The notes: generated from the sequence alone by a model not told the origin. A stretch of DNA of 64,000 bases from Hermatobates lingyangjiaoensis (GCA_026182355.1 JAPFBL010000237.1:264501-328500); one strand, 5' to 3'. Positions 52,590 to 62,730 are shown, counted from the first letter of the stretch. Program-made: numbers and translations.

Positions 52590-52640
52590 TCTTCTGTCTG
52601 AAGATGACCTACGAGATCGAAAGCTTGTGTTTTCTTCTAT
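52590..52640 (+). repeat. CTGAAGA hairpin motif downstream of GIY-YIG copy
   Basis: CTGAAGA, T, GACCTACGAGATC, GAAAGCTTGTG. Stem pairs are partly lost (GA..TC remain). Position relative to the endonuclease stop is about 230 bases, similar to the LLGARS-type copies. Confidence 0.6.
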
Positions 52641-52704
52641 AATTTATTTATGGATAGTTGTAGCAGGTGATAACATCAACCGTTTACCGTCTTTTTGTTT
52701 GATC

Positions 52705-52957
52705 GATGATTCTACAGATTCTACATGGGAGGGAGTCCTAAATTCTGCCTAACGGAAGTACACTTCAAGTGGGGATCTTTCACGAGTACCTGACATCGTA
52801 CAGCCTTAACACCAACGGCTTAACGTCTTCTCCGAGGAACGACGTACTCAGATTTATACACCTCCCGCGTGAAAAAATCGAGGGTCTAGTGGGGATTGAA
52901 CCCCGTCCTAGAAGCCCAGAGGAGAGTACGTTAACCACTGAGCTAACCTGGCTCCCT
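52705..52957 (-). mobile_element. tRNA-derived SINE, tail-truncated
   Basis: Minus strand: GGGAGCCAGGTTAGCTCAGTGG, GGTTCAATCCCC, TCACGCGGGAGG, GAGAAGACGTTAAGCCG, ATGTCAGGTACTCG, GGCAGAATTTAGGACTCCC. It stops before the CCTAA tail. Confidence 0.8.
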
Positions 52958-53735
52958 TATCCTTTCAACTTAATAAGAAACATAGGATGATAACTACCAA
53001 TGGTTTTAAATTTAATAGAATTAATTAATACTGTACTAAATGATGGATTACATTAAATACGCACTGACTAACATTGAGAACGTTTATTTCATTAACAATT
53101 TAATATTAAAAATATATTCCTTAAATCTCATTTATGTGTTTAAATAAATCTGTTAATGTGTTAGATATATTCATGCAGGACGTCCATTTTGCTTACGAGA
53201 CAAGTTGAATTCTTGACAGAGTTAACAAGGGATGAAAAGGGTCTGACGGTAAAAAGAACTCACTCGAGCTGAGAATGGATTACGTAAGAGAGAACTTTTT
53301 CATAAGCATTCTGTTATTTTTTCATTAAACCAGACTAAAAAAAAACTTCTGAAGAGATCGTAATCATGGTTTAATATTAATTGCTACAGACTTATACCCT
53401 TTTTCTTTGTTTATTATTATTTTTATTATTCATTATCTTTGTGATCCTTTACAAATTAGCTGCTAAATCAAATATGTCTCTATCTCATCTATAGTATAAA
53501 CCCAACTCTTTCAAATGCATGCTCACACTATCTCAACCATTTGTCATTCCACAACTATAGATTACAATTGATCATTGAACATTTAATAAAATTGCCTCTT
53601 AAAATATAACTATTATGTTTTGTAAAAGTTAGAGCACTAGTGACTATTTTATGACTTTGAAAGAGTAAAGACTACGGTGATCAATTTATTCCTTCAATTT
53701 GAATTTAAAATGTACTTGTGATTCTTTTAATATAT
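52958..53735. other. AT-rich sequence, no gene
   Basis: No supported feature. Confidence 0.35.
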
Positions 53736-53754
53736 GTATATATATATATCACAT

Positions 53755-54004
53755 AATAAAACGAAAGAAGATCCAAACTGGACACAATACGAATTCAAAT
53801 TTCAAGAAGAGTAACACACAGAGTAAGGAAACATACTTACCGACTCAAATTTTCGGGTAATCCTTCTTCAGGAGAAAATAGAAATGGAGACCAAGCACGT
53901 TGTAGACGCAACGGCAAGTCAATGCCCGAAAATTGACATACCCAAAAATTTGAGTCTGTAAGTGTGTTCCTTTCTCTGTGTGTTATTCTTCTTGAATTTT
54001 GAAC

Positions 54005-54032
<28 letters not shown>
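53755..54032. repeat. Family B inverted tail pair
   Basis: Arms 53755-53925 and 53935-54005. The minus arm is complete, with the complement of CTGAAGA at 53862-53872; the plus arm has only CCAAAAATTTGAGTCTGTAAG onward. (TA)n at both ends (53737-53750; 54005-54032). Confidence 0.75.
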
Positions 54033-54036
<4 letters not shown>

Positions 54037-54515
54037 GAATTTAAAAAAGAACACATAGAAAGGAAACCACTGAACTCACTACTATATTTCGATGTCCTCG
54101 TCTTCAGGAAAAGAAGTGAATCGCTCCAAAGGCTGATAACGACTGACTTGGCGTTCGAACTGAAGCACTCAAACAGTGTAGAAAACTTTCGGAGGAAAGG
54201 TAGACAGGGAAGATAAAGAAATAAAAGCCAAATAAAAATTAAAAAAGAAAACATTTAACTAAAATAAAATTAAAAGCTGATAACAACTTTAAAAAAACTT
54301 TAAGAAAAAAAAAATCAACGATTGAGGTTAAGCCCAGGAGCCGATCTACCGCCAAGAAGACTAATAAGTGCTTCTTCTGAAGCTCTCAGAGTAACTTTCG
54401 AATTAGTCTGATCAATCTGCCTCAGGACCTGTACACGGAAACAGTCATTAAAACTGAGTCCGTGAGAACTGGCATGAGTAGCAACGGGAAGGTCACTGCG
54501 TTTGACCTTCTTATA
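54030..54515 (-). mobile_element. PLE 3' end, minus strand
   Basis: Codons at 54319-54510, a 3' UTR, then CCTGAAGAC, GAGGACATC, GAAATATAGTAGTGAG (complement 54075-54108) and the CTATGTGTTCTTTTTTAAATT end, stopping at (TA)n. The 5' truncation point (54512) is also a (TA)n run. The 45112-45240 terminus belongs to the same subfamily. Confidence 0.8.
54319..54510 (-). pseudogene. PLE endonuclease C-terminus
   Basis: Minus strand: KVKRSDLPVATHASSHGLSF, NDCFRVQVLRQIDQTNSKV, TLRASEEALISLLGGRSAPG, LNLN. It aligns without gaps to the 36252-36472 copy but is clearly a different subfamily (IDQTNSK for PPGDNT; GGRS for GARS). No GIY-YIG core is left. Confidence 0.85.
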
Positions 54516-54600
54516 TATATAATATCTTATATATATATATATATATATATATAATATCTTATATATATATATATAAATTTTTATTTTGTTTCACTTCGTG
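54512..54600. repeat. (TA)n with CTTATATA interruptions
   Basis: Two TAATATCTTATATATATA units followed by a short (TA)n, then a family G scrap. Confidence 0.9.
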
Positions 54601-54631
54601 GTCAATACTTTTATCAACATTTATATATAAA

Positions 54632-54765
54632 TGTTGAGTTTTTGACTCTGACGAAGACCGCTTGTTACGGTTGAAAGATCTTAGTCTTGTTTTACCATTT
54701 CTTATTATGGTTTGATCATTGGTCATTTCACGTGTTTATGTGAAATCTTTATATATATATGTAAC
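54632..54765 (+). repeat. Family C tail, single plus copy
   Basis: GACTCTGACGAAGACCGC, TTGTTACGGTTGAAAGATC, TCTTGTTTTACCATTTC and TTATGTGAAATC, running into (TA)n. Motif intact. Confidence 0.78.
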
Positions 54766-55790
54766 TAAAAAATATTAATCGGAATGCGGGTAGTTTTTGC
54801 AGTTTCGATTTCCTCTTTTTAAAATTACAAAGTGAAGAAATATATTCCTTGTAATTACTCCACTGTACTAAACAAAAAAATACTTTGATTACAAAACATT
54901 CCTTTGATTATGATTTGTGTAATGAGAAAGGTACATTATAATTTGTTTCTTTCTCAATCAAACTTTGTATTAGTTATATAATGTATTTTTAATATATTCA
55001 GTTTCATTTGCTGAATAGAGGAGGAGGGAAAATGAATTGCAGCTGCCTGAATTCATTTGCTTTCAAGAAAAGATGCCCTTTCTGTAGAGCGATGCTAATA
55101 GAATTTTAATGTAATAATTTTTAAAACCTTTTACCCAACCCTCTTATTATATCCCACCTTAATCTCCACTCAAAGTGTTTAACTTTTTTTTTAGCTTCAT
55201 TTTTTTTTTAGAAAAACCGTGGCCACAATATTATTGATCGAAAGTTTAATTAAAAATTGTCAATATTTTTTTTACTCTTATAAATTCGACAAAAAGAGGA
55301 GATCAAACAACTGACTTCTCGGAATTCAAGTTATGTTTTAACATAAGATTGAAAATTTGATAACATTCCAATTGATTGAAATCAAACAAAAAAAGTTGAA
55401 ATTAGTTATACATCACAATAATAATATTAGTTCTTCTTCATAGAGGAGATTATAAAGAAAAGAAATAAGTATGTTCAACTAAATGGGTTGTCTTCTACAC
55501 GATTGTAAAGATATAATTTTCAGATTATATACGTTATAGACTTTTGAAACCACTATAATGTATAAAACCCACTAATAAATTAAAATTTTTATCAACAAAA
55601 TTTCAGTGTTAATGAAATTCTTTTTCATTAAAATATGTTAAAGTGATAATTTTCAATTTATGTGAGATTAGAGACAACCAGTATAATAGAAACACAGATA
55701 TAATTTTAAGGTAGCTATATAAAGTACACATTCATGGTCTAATCAAAGATGAAATAAATAAAACAAATTTTATATTTTTAAAACAGTAAA
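54766..55790. other. AT-rich sequence, no gene
   Basis: No supported feature. Confidence 0.4.
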
Positions 55791-55794
55791 AAAT

Positions 55795-56370
55795 TTAGAG
55801 TAAAAAGTTAATGAAATGGTCTCCACATATAAAAATTTAATGGTATAAACAATGCGTTTCGAACATGTAGTGTTCATCCTCATGCATTAACCAAAAAATA
55901 CAATGACACCAGAGAGGTTAGGTTGCAGTGGCAGTCCCACAAGGGAACACACGTAGGCCAACCAATGGCCCTTTGTGATACCACACAATGAAGATTGATT
56001 CTACAGTGGGAGTCCTAAATTTTGCCTAACTCAAGTGTATTTAGAGTAGGGATCTTTATCGAGTACCTGATATCGCTCAGGCTCGGGACCGACGGTTTAA
56101 CGTCCTTCTCCGAGGGACAACGTGCTCAGATTTATTCACCTCCCGTGTGAATAAATCGAGGGCCAGGTGAGGATCGAACCCCGGTCCTATCAGTTCAGAG
56201 GCGAGTACGTAACCATTGAGCTAGCCTGGCCCCCAAGACACCAGAGAGTTATCTATAGTATACGGTAAATATAGTACAAAATAAAATAAGGAAGAGAATA
56301 CGAACCTAAGGGTGAGTGTCGGTAGTAGAACTGAAATAATACGTGATTGCACTGCGTTAGAAGTAAAAAA
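55795..56370. mobile_element. Family D copy interrupted by a SINE
   Basis: The left part (55795-55916) has AATGCGTTTCGAACATGTAGTG and TTCATCCTCATGC, the minus motif, then AATACAATGACACCAGAGAG; the right part (56237-56370) continues TTATCTATAGTATACGG as in the uninterrupted copy at 43840-43885. The SINE (55917-56236) therefore landed in a pre-existing family D element. Confidence 0.85.
55917..56236 (-). mobile_element. tRNA-derived SINE, full length, reference copy
   Basis: Complete 320-base copy flanked by perfect GACACCAGAGAG duplications (55905-55916 and 56237-56248). Minus strand order: A box TAGCTCAATGGTTACG, B box GGTTCGATCCTC, TTATTCACACGGGAGG, central GAGAAGGACGTTAAACCGTC, GGTACTCG, GGCAAAATTTAGGACTCCCA, TGTGTGGTATCACAAAGG, and CAACCTAACC end. 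An RNA polymerase III promoter is implied by the A and B boxes (family knowledge). Confidence 0.92.
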
Positions 56371-56885
56371 ATGTATTTTGTTAGAATTGAGTGAGCAATT
56401 ATTTGAGGAGACAAAAAGTATTATGTTGTAAACCAGTTTGATACTTGTTTATTTATAGTAATATTGAATGAGGTCAGTCCAGATTTGTTTTTATTAAGAG
56501 TATGGATAAATCTAAAGTCTATTGTCACTCGGAAAGGATGAAAAACAAAGGTTTGGAGTTTGTTTGATGTCTAGTTATCATTAAAGAATCTCTTCTCTAA
56601 ATAACGATGAAGAACAAAACCCATTAAGAGTCGCATTACCAGGTTGATATATATCAGGCCTATGCTAATAGCGGAGCTAAAATAATGAATGGGTCACAGT
56701 TGTCGCCCTTTGAAGGGCACTAAAGGTTCCCCAGAGGTCATAAATATGAACGTTCAAAACAAACAAACACATGATTATAATAAAAGATTGCATTTATAAA
56801 TATTCTTCATACAATTAAAACAAAGCATATAAGTAGGTATAATAATTTAATTTATTAAAGGATGTCTTAATAAAAATTATAATAT
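56371..56885. other. Unassigned sequence
   Basis: No gene found. A small hairpin, CGCCCTTTGAAGGGC, is at 56704-56718. Confidence 0.35.
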
Positions 56886-56903
56886 ATCTATATATATATA
56901 TAT

Positions 56904-57142
56904 AGGGTTTCCTGCCGTTGTGTTTCCGGCGTGCTTGGTCGCCCTTTCTCTCTTTTCTCCTGAAGACGGATCATCCGAAAATTTGAGTTTGTAAGTGTGT
57001 CTCTTTCTCTGTGTGTTGCTTTTCTTCGTTTGTGAACTGATATATATATATATAAATATTTCACAAAAACACGTGAAACAACGTGTTTTTGGTTTGGTTT
57101 ATGGTTTGATCATTGATATATATATATATATATATATATACA
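56904..57142 (+). repeat. Family B tail, (TA)n and family C scrap
   Basis: GTTGTGTTTCCGGCGTGC, TCTCCTGAAGACGGATCATC, CGAAAATTTGAGTTTG, then (TA)n, a short family C end pair (57055-57118) and (TA)n to 57142. Confidence 0.75.
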
Positions 57143-57164
57143 TATCATACATATCACATATATA

Positions 57165-57800
57165 TTAATGTGATGCTTTTTACGTTGGTTTAGCATCTAC
57201 GATGCTGAACCTTCGGATGAATAATCACAGGCTTTCGGTTGGTAAACGCAGCAGTCTCCCTGTCGCCACTCACGCTAATTCCCACCATCTCAGTTTCAAT
57301 GATTGTTTCACAGTCCAAGTTCTTAAACAAGTCCCCAGTGATAACAGACAAGTTACTTTAAAAGCTTCTGAGGAAGCCCACATTTGGCTCCTGGGGGCAC
57401 GCTCGAAACCTGGCTTGAATTTAAATCGTTAGTTTTTTATTTATTTATTTTTTAATTTTTTTTATTTATTTATTTTTTTTTTTTAATATTTTTTTTTTTA
57501 TTTTTAATTGTTCTATTTTTTTCTTTATTTTTTCTTTTCTTAACCTTTTTCTACCTTTCAAAAACATTTTTTTTTTTTTTTCCTCTCGACTTCCTAGTTC
57601 CTTTTTTATTTGTCTCCTTTGCAGCAGCACTGCTTTAGCCCTCACCCTGTGAGTTCTTCAGTTGACTGTCGTCCCTCCGTCAATTCACTTCTTCTCCTGA
57701 GGACGACCGCCATTACGGTCGAAATATTGAAAAGTGAGTCTTTGCTGTGTTTCTGTTTATGTGTCACTGCTTATTTTAATTGTTATTTGTCCTGCCGGAC
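57165..57800 (+). mobile_element. PLE 3' end (family I), plus strand
   Basis: Coding part 57169-57432, a very T-rich 3' UTR (57433-57600), then CTGAGGA, C, GACCG CCATTA CGGTC, GAAATATTGAAAAGTGAG (57697-57738). The 5-bp stem is perfect. The 5' end begins just after (TA)n, as in other copies. Confidence 0.88.
57169..57432 (+). pseudogene. PLE GIY-YIG endonuclease, C-terminal half
   Basis: CDAFYVGLASTMLNLRMNNH, RLSVGKRSSLPVATHANSHH, LSFNDCFTVQVLKQVPSDNR, QVTLKASEEAHIWLLGARSK, PGLNLNR and TAG, without internal stops. It keeps YVGL and the conserved R and H, so it starts within the GIY-YIG core; the first tyrosine motif is missing. A third subfamily, distinct from the 36-kb and 54-kb copies. Confidence 0.88.
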
Positions 57801-57900
57801 CTTTTTTCGTTTATCATGGTATATATATATTTCGGTACTGTTTTCTTGACCACAAATTACTAAGAAACACTTTTTCTTCTTCTTGGAATTTGGTCAGGTC

Positions 57901-57930
<30 letters not shown>
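57801..57930. repeat. Tail scrap and (TA)n
   Basis: GGTATATATATATTTCGG, then TTGACCACAAATTACTAAG, CTTCTTGGAATTTGGTCAGG, the complement of the family G end at 5590-5640 (CCTGACCAAATTCCGAGAAG and TTGTGGTCAAG), and (TA)n 57902-57930. Confidence 0.65.
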
Positions 57931-57934
<4 letters not shown>

Positions 57935-58191
57935 GAAACAAACAGTGACACATAGACTGAAAAATAACAAAAGATTCACTTTTCAATATTTCGACCGCCA
58001 TTGCAGTCGTCCTCAGGAGAAGAAGTGAATTGACGGCGGGACGACAGTCAACAGTATTACGGTCGAAATAATGAAAAGTGAGTCTTTTGTTATGTTTCAG
58101 TCTATGTGTCACTGATTATTTCAAGTGTTATCTGTCCTGCCGGACTGTTTTTCGTTTATCATGGTATATATATATATATATATATATATAT
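57931..58191. repeat. Family I inverted tail pair
   Basis: Arms 57931-58045 and 58046-58165. The minus arm has the complement of CTGAGGA, C, GACTGCAATGGCGGTC, GAAATATTG; its stem pairs GAC/GTC with a mismatch-rich middle. The plus arm has lost CTGA and enters at ATTACGGTCGAAATAATG. (TA)n ends at 58191. Confidence 0.75.
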
Positions 58192-58261
58192 GAATATATG
58201 AATAATAATCAAAAAAATTGTTTTCATTGTGGTAAATTAATCCATATATATATATATTTAA

Positions 58262-58350
58262 AGTTATCATAAGAAAACAAAAAAAAGAGACTAACACTTA
58301 CTATTATCGATCATTTCGGCTATCACGCCGTCCTTAGGAAAGGTAGGAAA
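58262..58350 (-). repeat. Hairpin motif with GGC/GCC stem
   Basis: Minus strand: CCTAAGGA, C, GGC GTGATA GCC, GAAATGATCGATAATAG (complement 58303-58337). Another independent stem sequence in the same architecture. It is joined to the composite palindrome to its right. Confidence 0.65.
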
Positions 58351-59050
58351 AGGAAAAGGAACACAGGAGCGGAGACGTGGAAGGGTCCACCGTGGAAATG
58401 TCAATAAAACTAAAATTTATGTAAGAAAGGATAGAAAAGCAAGAAAGAAAAAAGAAAAGATGAAATTGTAAATAAACTATTAAGAAGTAAAAAATAAGAA
58501 TTAAAACAGAAGTTAAGAAATAAAATGAAACAGAATAAATAATAGTAATAAAAAATGAATAAAAAAAATAAGAAAATAGAAGTCATCTAGTTAAGTTCTA
58601 AATATATATATAAAGTTCCATATAGACAAAAAAACATCGAGAGATCAAAAAAACACACTTACAGTCTCTAATTTTCGGTTTGAACCGTCTTCAGGAGAGA
58701 TAAGAGAGGGAAACCAAGCGCACTGGTTCAAAGACGGTTGGAGACTTAACTAGATGACTTCTTCTATTTTTTAATTTTTTTTTATTTATTTTTTATTATT
58801 ACTATTATTTATTATGTTACATTTTATGTCTTAACTTCTGTTTTAATTCTTATTTTTTACTTCTTAATAGTTTATTTACAATTTCATCATTTCTTTTTTC
58901 CTTCTTGCTTTTCTATCCTTTCTTACATTAATTTTAGTTTTATTGACATTTTCACGGTGGACACTTCCACGTGTCCGCTCCTGTGTTTCTTTGTCTATAT
59001 TGGACTATTTTTGTCCGTTTTGGATCGTATTTTTAACGAAAAAGTGTATA
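58351..59050. mobile_element. Composite palindrome: 250-bp arms around a family A tail
   Basis: Arms 58351-58598 and 58745-58990 are inverted copies of an AT-rich 3' UTR (TAACTAGATGACTTC at the inner ends; GTCCACCGTGGAAATGTC outer). The spacer 58605-58745 is a minus-strand family A terminus (AGTCTCTAATTTTCGG, CCGTCTTCAGGAGAG), not a simple loop. The plus side ends with family A sequence from CCTGTGTTTCTTTGTC to AACGAAAAAGTG and (TA)n. So family A and the GGC-stem element have recombined or nested here. Confidence 0.65.
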
Positions 59051-59074
59051 TATATATATATACATATATATACA

Positions 59075-59395
59075 ATCAGCACCATTTTTTTTATCATTTT
59101 ATTAAAAAATATAGTTCCTTTGCTTTTATATAATTTTATTATTCTTGAAAAACTACATATTATGAAAACACTCTCTTTTCATAATGTGAAAGAGATAATT
59201 TTTCAAATGCAACTTACAGGTTGTAAGACTGTATCAGAGCTCATATTTAAAAAATGTTCACAATAGTATAAGTTGTTTTGCAAGTTAGTATTTTTCATTA
59301 TTGTCTTTTCATTATATCAATTTAAATATTCATAGAGAACTTGAGTTTTTATTATAATGTTTTGTTACTTTTAAAAAATTGGATTCTAATTTATT
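59075..59395. other. AT-rich sequence, no gene
   Basis: An open plus frame here is AT-driven; no support. Confidence 0.35.
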
Positions 59396-59399
59396 TCAT

Positions 59400-59890
59400 T
59401 ACTTGTGCAATCTGTTATAGAGTAGTATTTATTCCTACTGGGGAATTTCAAAAAAATACTTTTCGACACAAAAAAATTTTAATATTAAAACTAACAACGC
59501 GTTTCCCACTCTTAGTATTCTTCTTCAGGTTTACATCTAAAAAAATATGCGTATCTGTGAGCTTTAAGAATATCAGAGTAAATTATTTGAAATTGAATAC
59601 AATATATGCATGTTGAATGGCACTAATGAGCGTTTTAATAATAATTTTTAACTAATTTCATTGTTATAAATCTTAATAGCGCAATTCGACATTCATATAT
59701 TGTATTAAATTTCAAATAATACAAATCTGATGTTCTTAAAGATCTCAAATATGTAAATACTTCAGATGAAAACCTGAAGAAGAACACTTCTTTTCTGTTG
59801 TTATTACCACTTCTTTTGTTATTAAAGATGGAGTCTTTATTAAACTCATTAGGATAAAAGGTAATGTTTCTTTCATACACATTGAATAAT
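59400..59890. repeat. Two family F tails in inverted order
   Basis: Left copy 59400-59600 (CAACGCGTTTCCCACTCTTAG, TTCTTCTTCAGGTTTACATC) and right copy 59690-59890 (ACTTCAGATGAAAACCTGAAG, AAGAACACTTC). The segment AATTATTTGAAATTGAATACAATA and its complement join them. Hairpin stems are mostly lost. Confidence 0.6.
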
Positions 59891-60645
59891 CAATGTTTTG
59901 ATTTTCATTGCACCTCAACTAGTTTCTGTTTGCATTCTATTAACCAGTTATGAACATTTCACATTATTATTAACCTGTTTTGTATTTTCAAGTTAATTTT
60001 AAACCCTGTATTGTACACTTGTACGATTACTAGAAGCTTGCTGTTTCACAAAGGTTATCCATTACTACATGCAATAGTGATAATAATAGTTATTACAATG
60101 TAACGACGTAATTTAATTATATAGTACTCCTATATTGTCATGCCTGCTGGATTCATTTTCGAACTAATGATATTTCAAAGAAAGCTTCTCAGAAAACATT
60201 ACAGAAAACTATTGTCATTATAATAATGCAATAGGTATAAGTCTGTAATATAAAACGTGCATAACAAGAGAAAAAGACAGTTTAAGTGATTCAAATATGC
60301 AACTACAATCCATAAACATACAACTTTTTCCATTACGTATTCAATACAAGAAATATATCTGCATAATTTCGCTTACCTAGTATTCCATCCGTTCTTTTGG
60401 AATTCATACTTCAATTTTTCATATTTGATATTCTTATTGCTCTATTGATTTCCATTTATATATTTGATTATTTACTATTTTTTTTTCTTTGGTAAGCACA
60501 TTTGTATAAACTATACTCAAAATTCCTCTAATTCCTCTATTATTTCATAATAGAACACGCAAATTCCAAACGCAAATTTTTGACCTATGTGTGATTCCTT
60601 GTAGAACAAACTAATAGAACCTTAACTTAACCTATATCTACACAC
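59891..60645. other. AT-rich sequence, no gene
   Basis: No supported feature. Confidence 0.35.
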
Positions 60646-60829
60646 GTTCAAATATATATATATATATACTATTTGAATTAAAGACTTTTAAAATTCACAT
60701 CAACGGCATCCAAAAAGCCTTGCATGTAGCAACTCAGGTCAAGAGGCCATTCACCCCAAAAGATTAACGACCAACTTACCTTAAACTTGAAGAAAAACGA
60801 CCTTTGCATATATAACAAACCAGAAAATT

Positions 60830-60885
60830 CACGTCCTGATGAAGAACGTTGATTCTTCGAAACATGTCGACAAGAGGAGATGTAC
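60830..60885 (+). repeat. Hairpin motif, GAAACATGTCGAC type
   Basis: CCTGATGA, A, GAACGTTGATTCTTC, GAAACATGTCGAC (60835-60871). The stem GAA/TTC is short. Same 3' flank as 48584-48596. The frames starting here are accidental. Confidence 0.6.
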
Positions 60886-61017
60886 TTTATTATGAAGACG
60901 AAATTACGAGAGTGTTATTTAGAAAAATTGAGAAACTTGTTAAGAAACAGGTATCAACTAAGTTTGTTGTCATTTTTGAATCGCCGGCGTATAAACAGGA
61001 GTGTTATTTCTTTATAC

Positions 61018-61723
61018 CAGAGTTTTTCAAACTTTTTCCGACTCGGAACCCTTTTTGCCTCCAGTAACTTTCCCAGGAACCCCAGATTCTAATGATTTCA
61101 TACAATCATAATATAAACATTTTCATATGCTTTTCTAAATAGTATGTATGTTTAAAAACAAATAAAAAAGTATTGTACTGTTATGTGTATTTTTCGAATA
61201 ACAATTCAAAACTAAAAGATTTTAATTTTCATATTTTTCACAAGTGCATAACAAATAAAACAAATTACCAGCAATTTTAACACAGGGTTTGTTTTGTAAT
61301 CATTTTTGGCTTTATAGTTGAGAGTTTGATTCTCAAGTTAGCCCTAGCATTAAGTCTACTTCGGTATTTGGTTTCTATGGCAGTTTAAAGGGAAAATCCA
61401 GTTTCACATAAGTACGTAGTGGGAAATGGCAGCAATGTGTGAAGTGCTACTTTTGCAATAGCAGGAAATTCGGGAATCAGATAGTTCCAAAGACTGACTA
61501 GTGATTCATCCTAAATATGAATAAAACTTTGACCACTTCTACTCATGGGTAAATGTAGATATAAACATTATTCGGTTTCATGATCCACAAGAAATATAGA
61601 AAAAATCCATACCGACAAAAATAATTTTTTTAAAAAAAGTTTTTACTAAATGTTTTTCACGGAACCCCAGACAGTTTGTTAAGGAACTCCTGGGTTCCGC
61701 GGAACCCACTTTGGGAACCTCTC
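61018..61723. mobile_element. hAT-type non-autonomous element (TTCAAACT ends)
   Basis: Left end CAGAGTTTTTCAAACTTTTTCC with GAACCCTTTTTGCC and right end GGAACCCACTTTGGGAACCTCTC form imperfect TIRs of the common CAGNGGTTCCCAAACT type. Flanking octamers CTTTATAC (61010-61017) and CTTTGGAC (61724-61731) match at 6 of 8, consistent with an aged 8-bp duplication. No transposase ORF. Confidence 0.7.
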
Positions 61724-61731
61724 CTTTGGAC

Positions 61732-62395
61732 CAAAAGGCCTCAAGGAAAACATCTTTGAACTTCAAGAATCAGTGGTCGAGAAGCTATATTAATATCTAT
61801 CTTATTATTAACGCTTTCCATTTACATTTCAGTTTATTATTCTGAAACTTGTTTTTTTAAAAATTGCTTTTCATCAACTTACAATATAATACTATCTTTA
61901 TTATTCTTTATTTGACCTATTCACAGCTGTAAGTTTGATCATTCTTTGAAAAACACCTCTGCATTGTTTCTTATTGTAAATATTGTTGTTTTTTCCAAAT
62001 AATCTACAACATCCATGTTTTGATTAACCTACTTTTTTTTTGTACTCGTATAATAATGTTGACAATAATTCTGTAAATTGAAACAACTTTTCCTCTAGCA
62101 GAAATAAAATATTCCTTTTTTTTTTATTTCCTGCTAGATCAAAATCCTTTTGATGAAATATTCAAGAAAGCACTATGTGTTTGCCTTCCCCTTGAATTGC
62201 AAAACGTATGCAAACTCCTAGAATTCATTCCATTTAGTAAAGAAATTCGTGGAGTTTACTTTAAAACTTTATTTATAAAATAGACGACACACAAGGAGAT
62301 GATATGATCAAATTTCACCAAAAAATAGAATAAAGATATTTACTTATTTGTAGATTGCGTTTAAATTATTTGAAATTAATAAACCGATATAAAAA
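61732..62395. other. AT-rich sequence, no gene
   Basis: No supported feature. Confidence 0.35.
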
Positions 62396-62399
62396 CAAA

Positions 62400-62570
62400 C
62401 ATAAATAACAATAAATCAATCTCAGTATTTCTTAAGTCCCTTTTGCTATAATACCCTGAACAGTTCAGGTGTAAAGTTGAAGAAGAACGCGTTGTTAGTT
62501 TTAACATAAAGCTCTTCCGTCTGGAGACGTAATTTCTTGAAATTCCCCATCATAAATGAATATTTTTTTT
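62400..62570 (+). repeat. Family F tail, degraded
   Basis: TTCAGGTGTAAAGTTGAAGAAG, AACGCGTTGTTAGTTTTAAC, CTGGAGACGTAATTTCTTG and AAATTCCCCATCATAAATG; the hairpin is deleted. Confidence 0.55.
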
Positions 62571-62730
62571 AGTTTCTCAGTTGTTCTATTTGTTTAAAAA
62601 ATAACTTATAATATTTCTGCAATGCTGTTTGATATGTTTTATTGATTTATCAAAAGCTAATTTATCTATTGAATAATTGAATTAAATGCTAATATAACTT
62701 AGAGTTTCTCAGTTATAATACACGAGGTTG

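Noticed and set aside
60849..61092. Two overlapping plus-strand ORFs after the hairpin motif
   Set aside because: No conserved features; they run into the hAT-type element at 61018.
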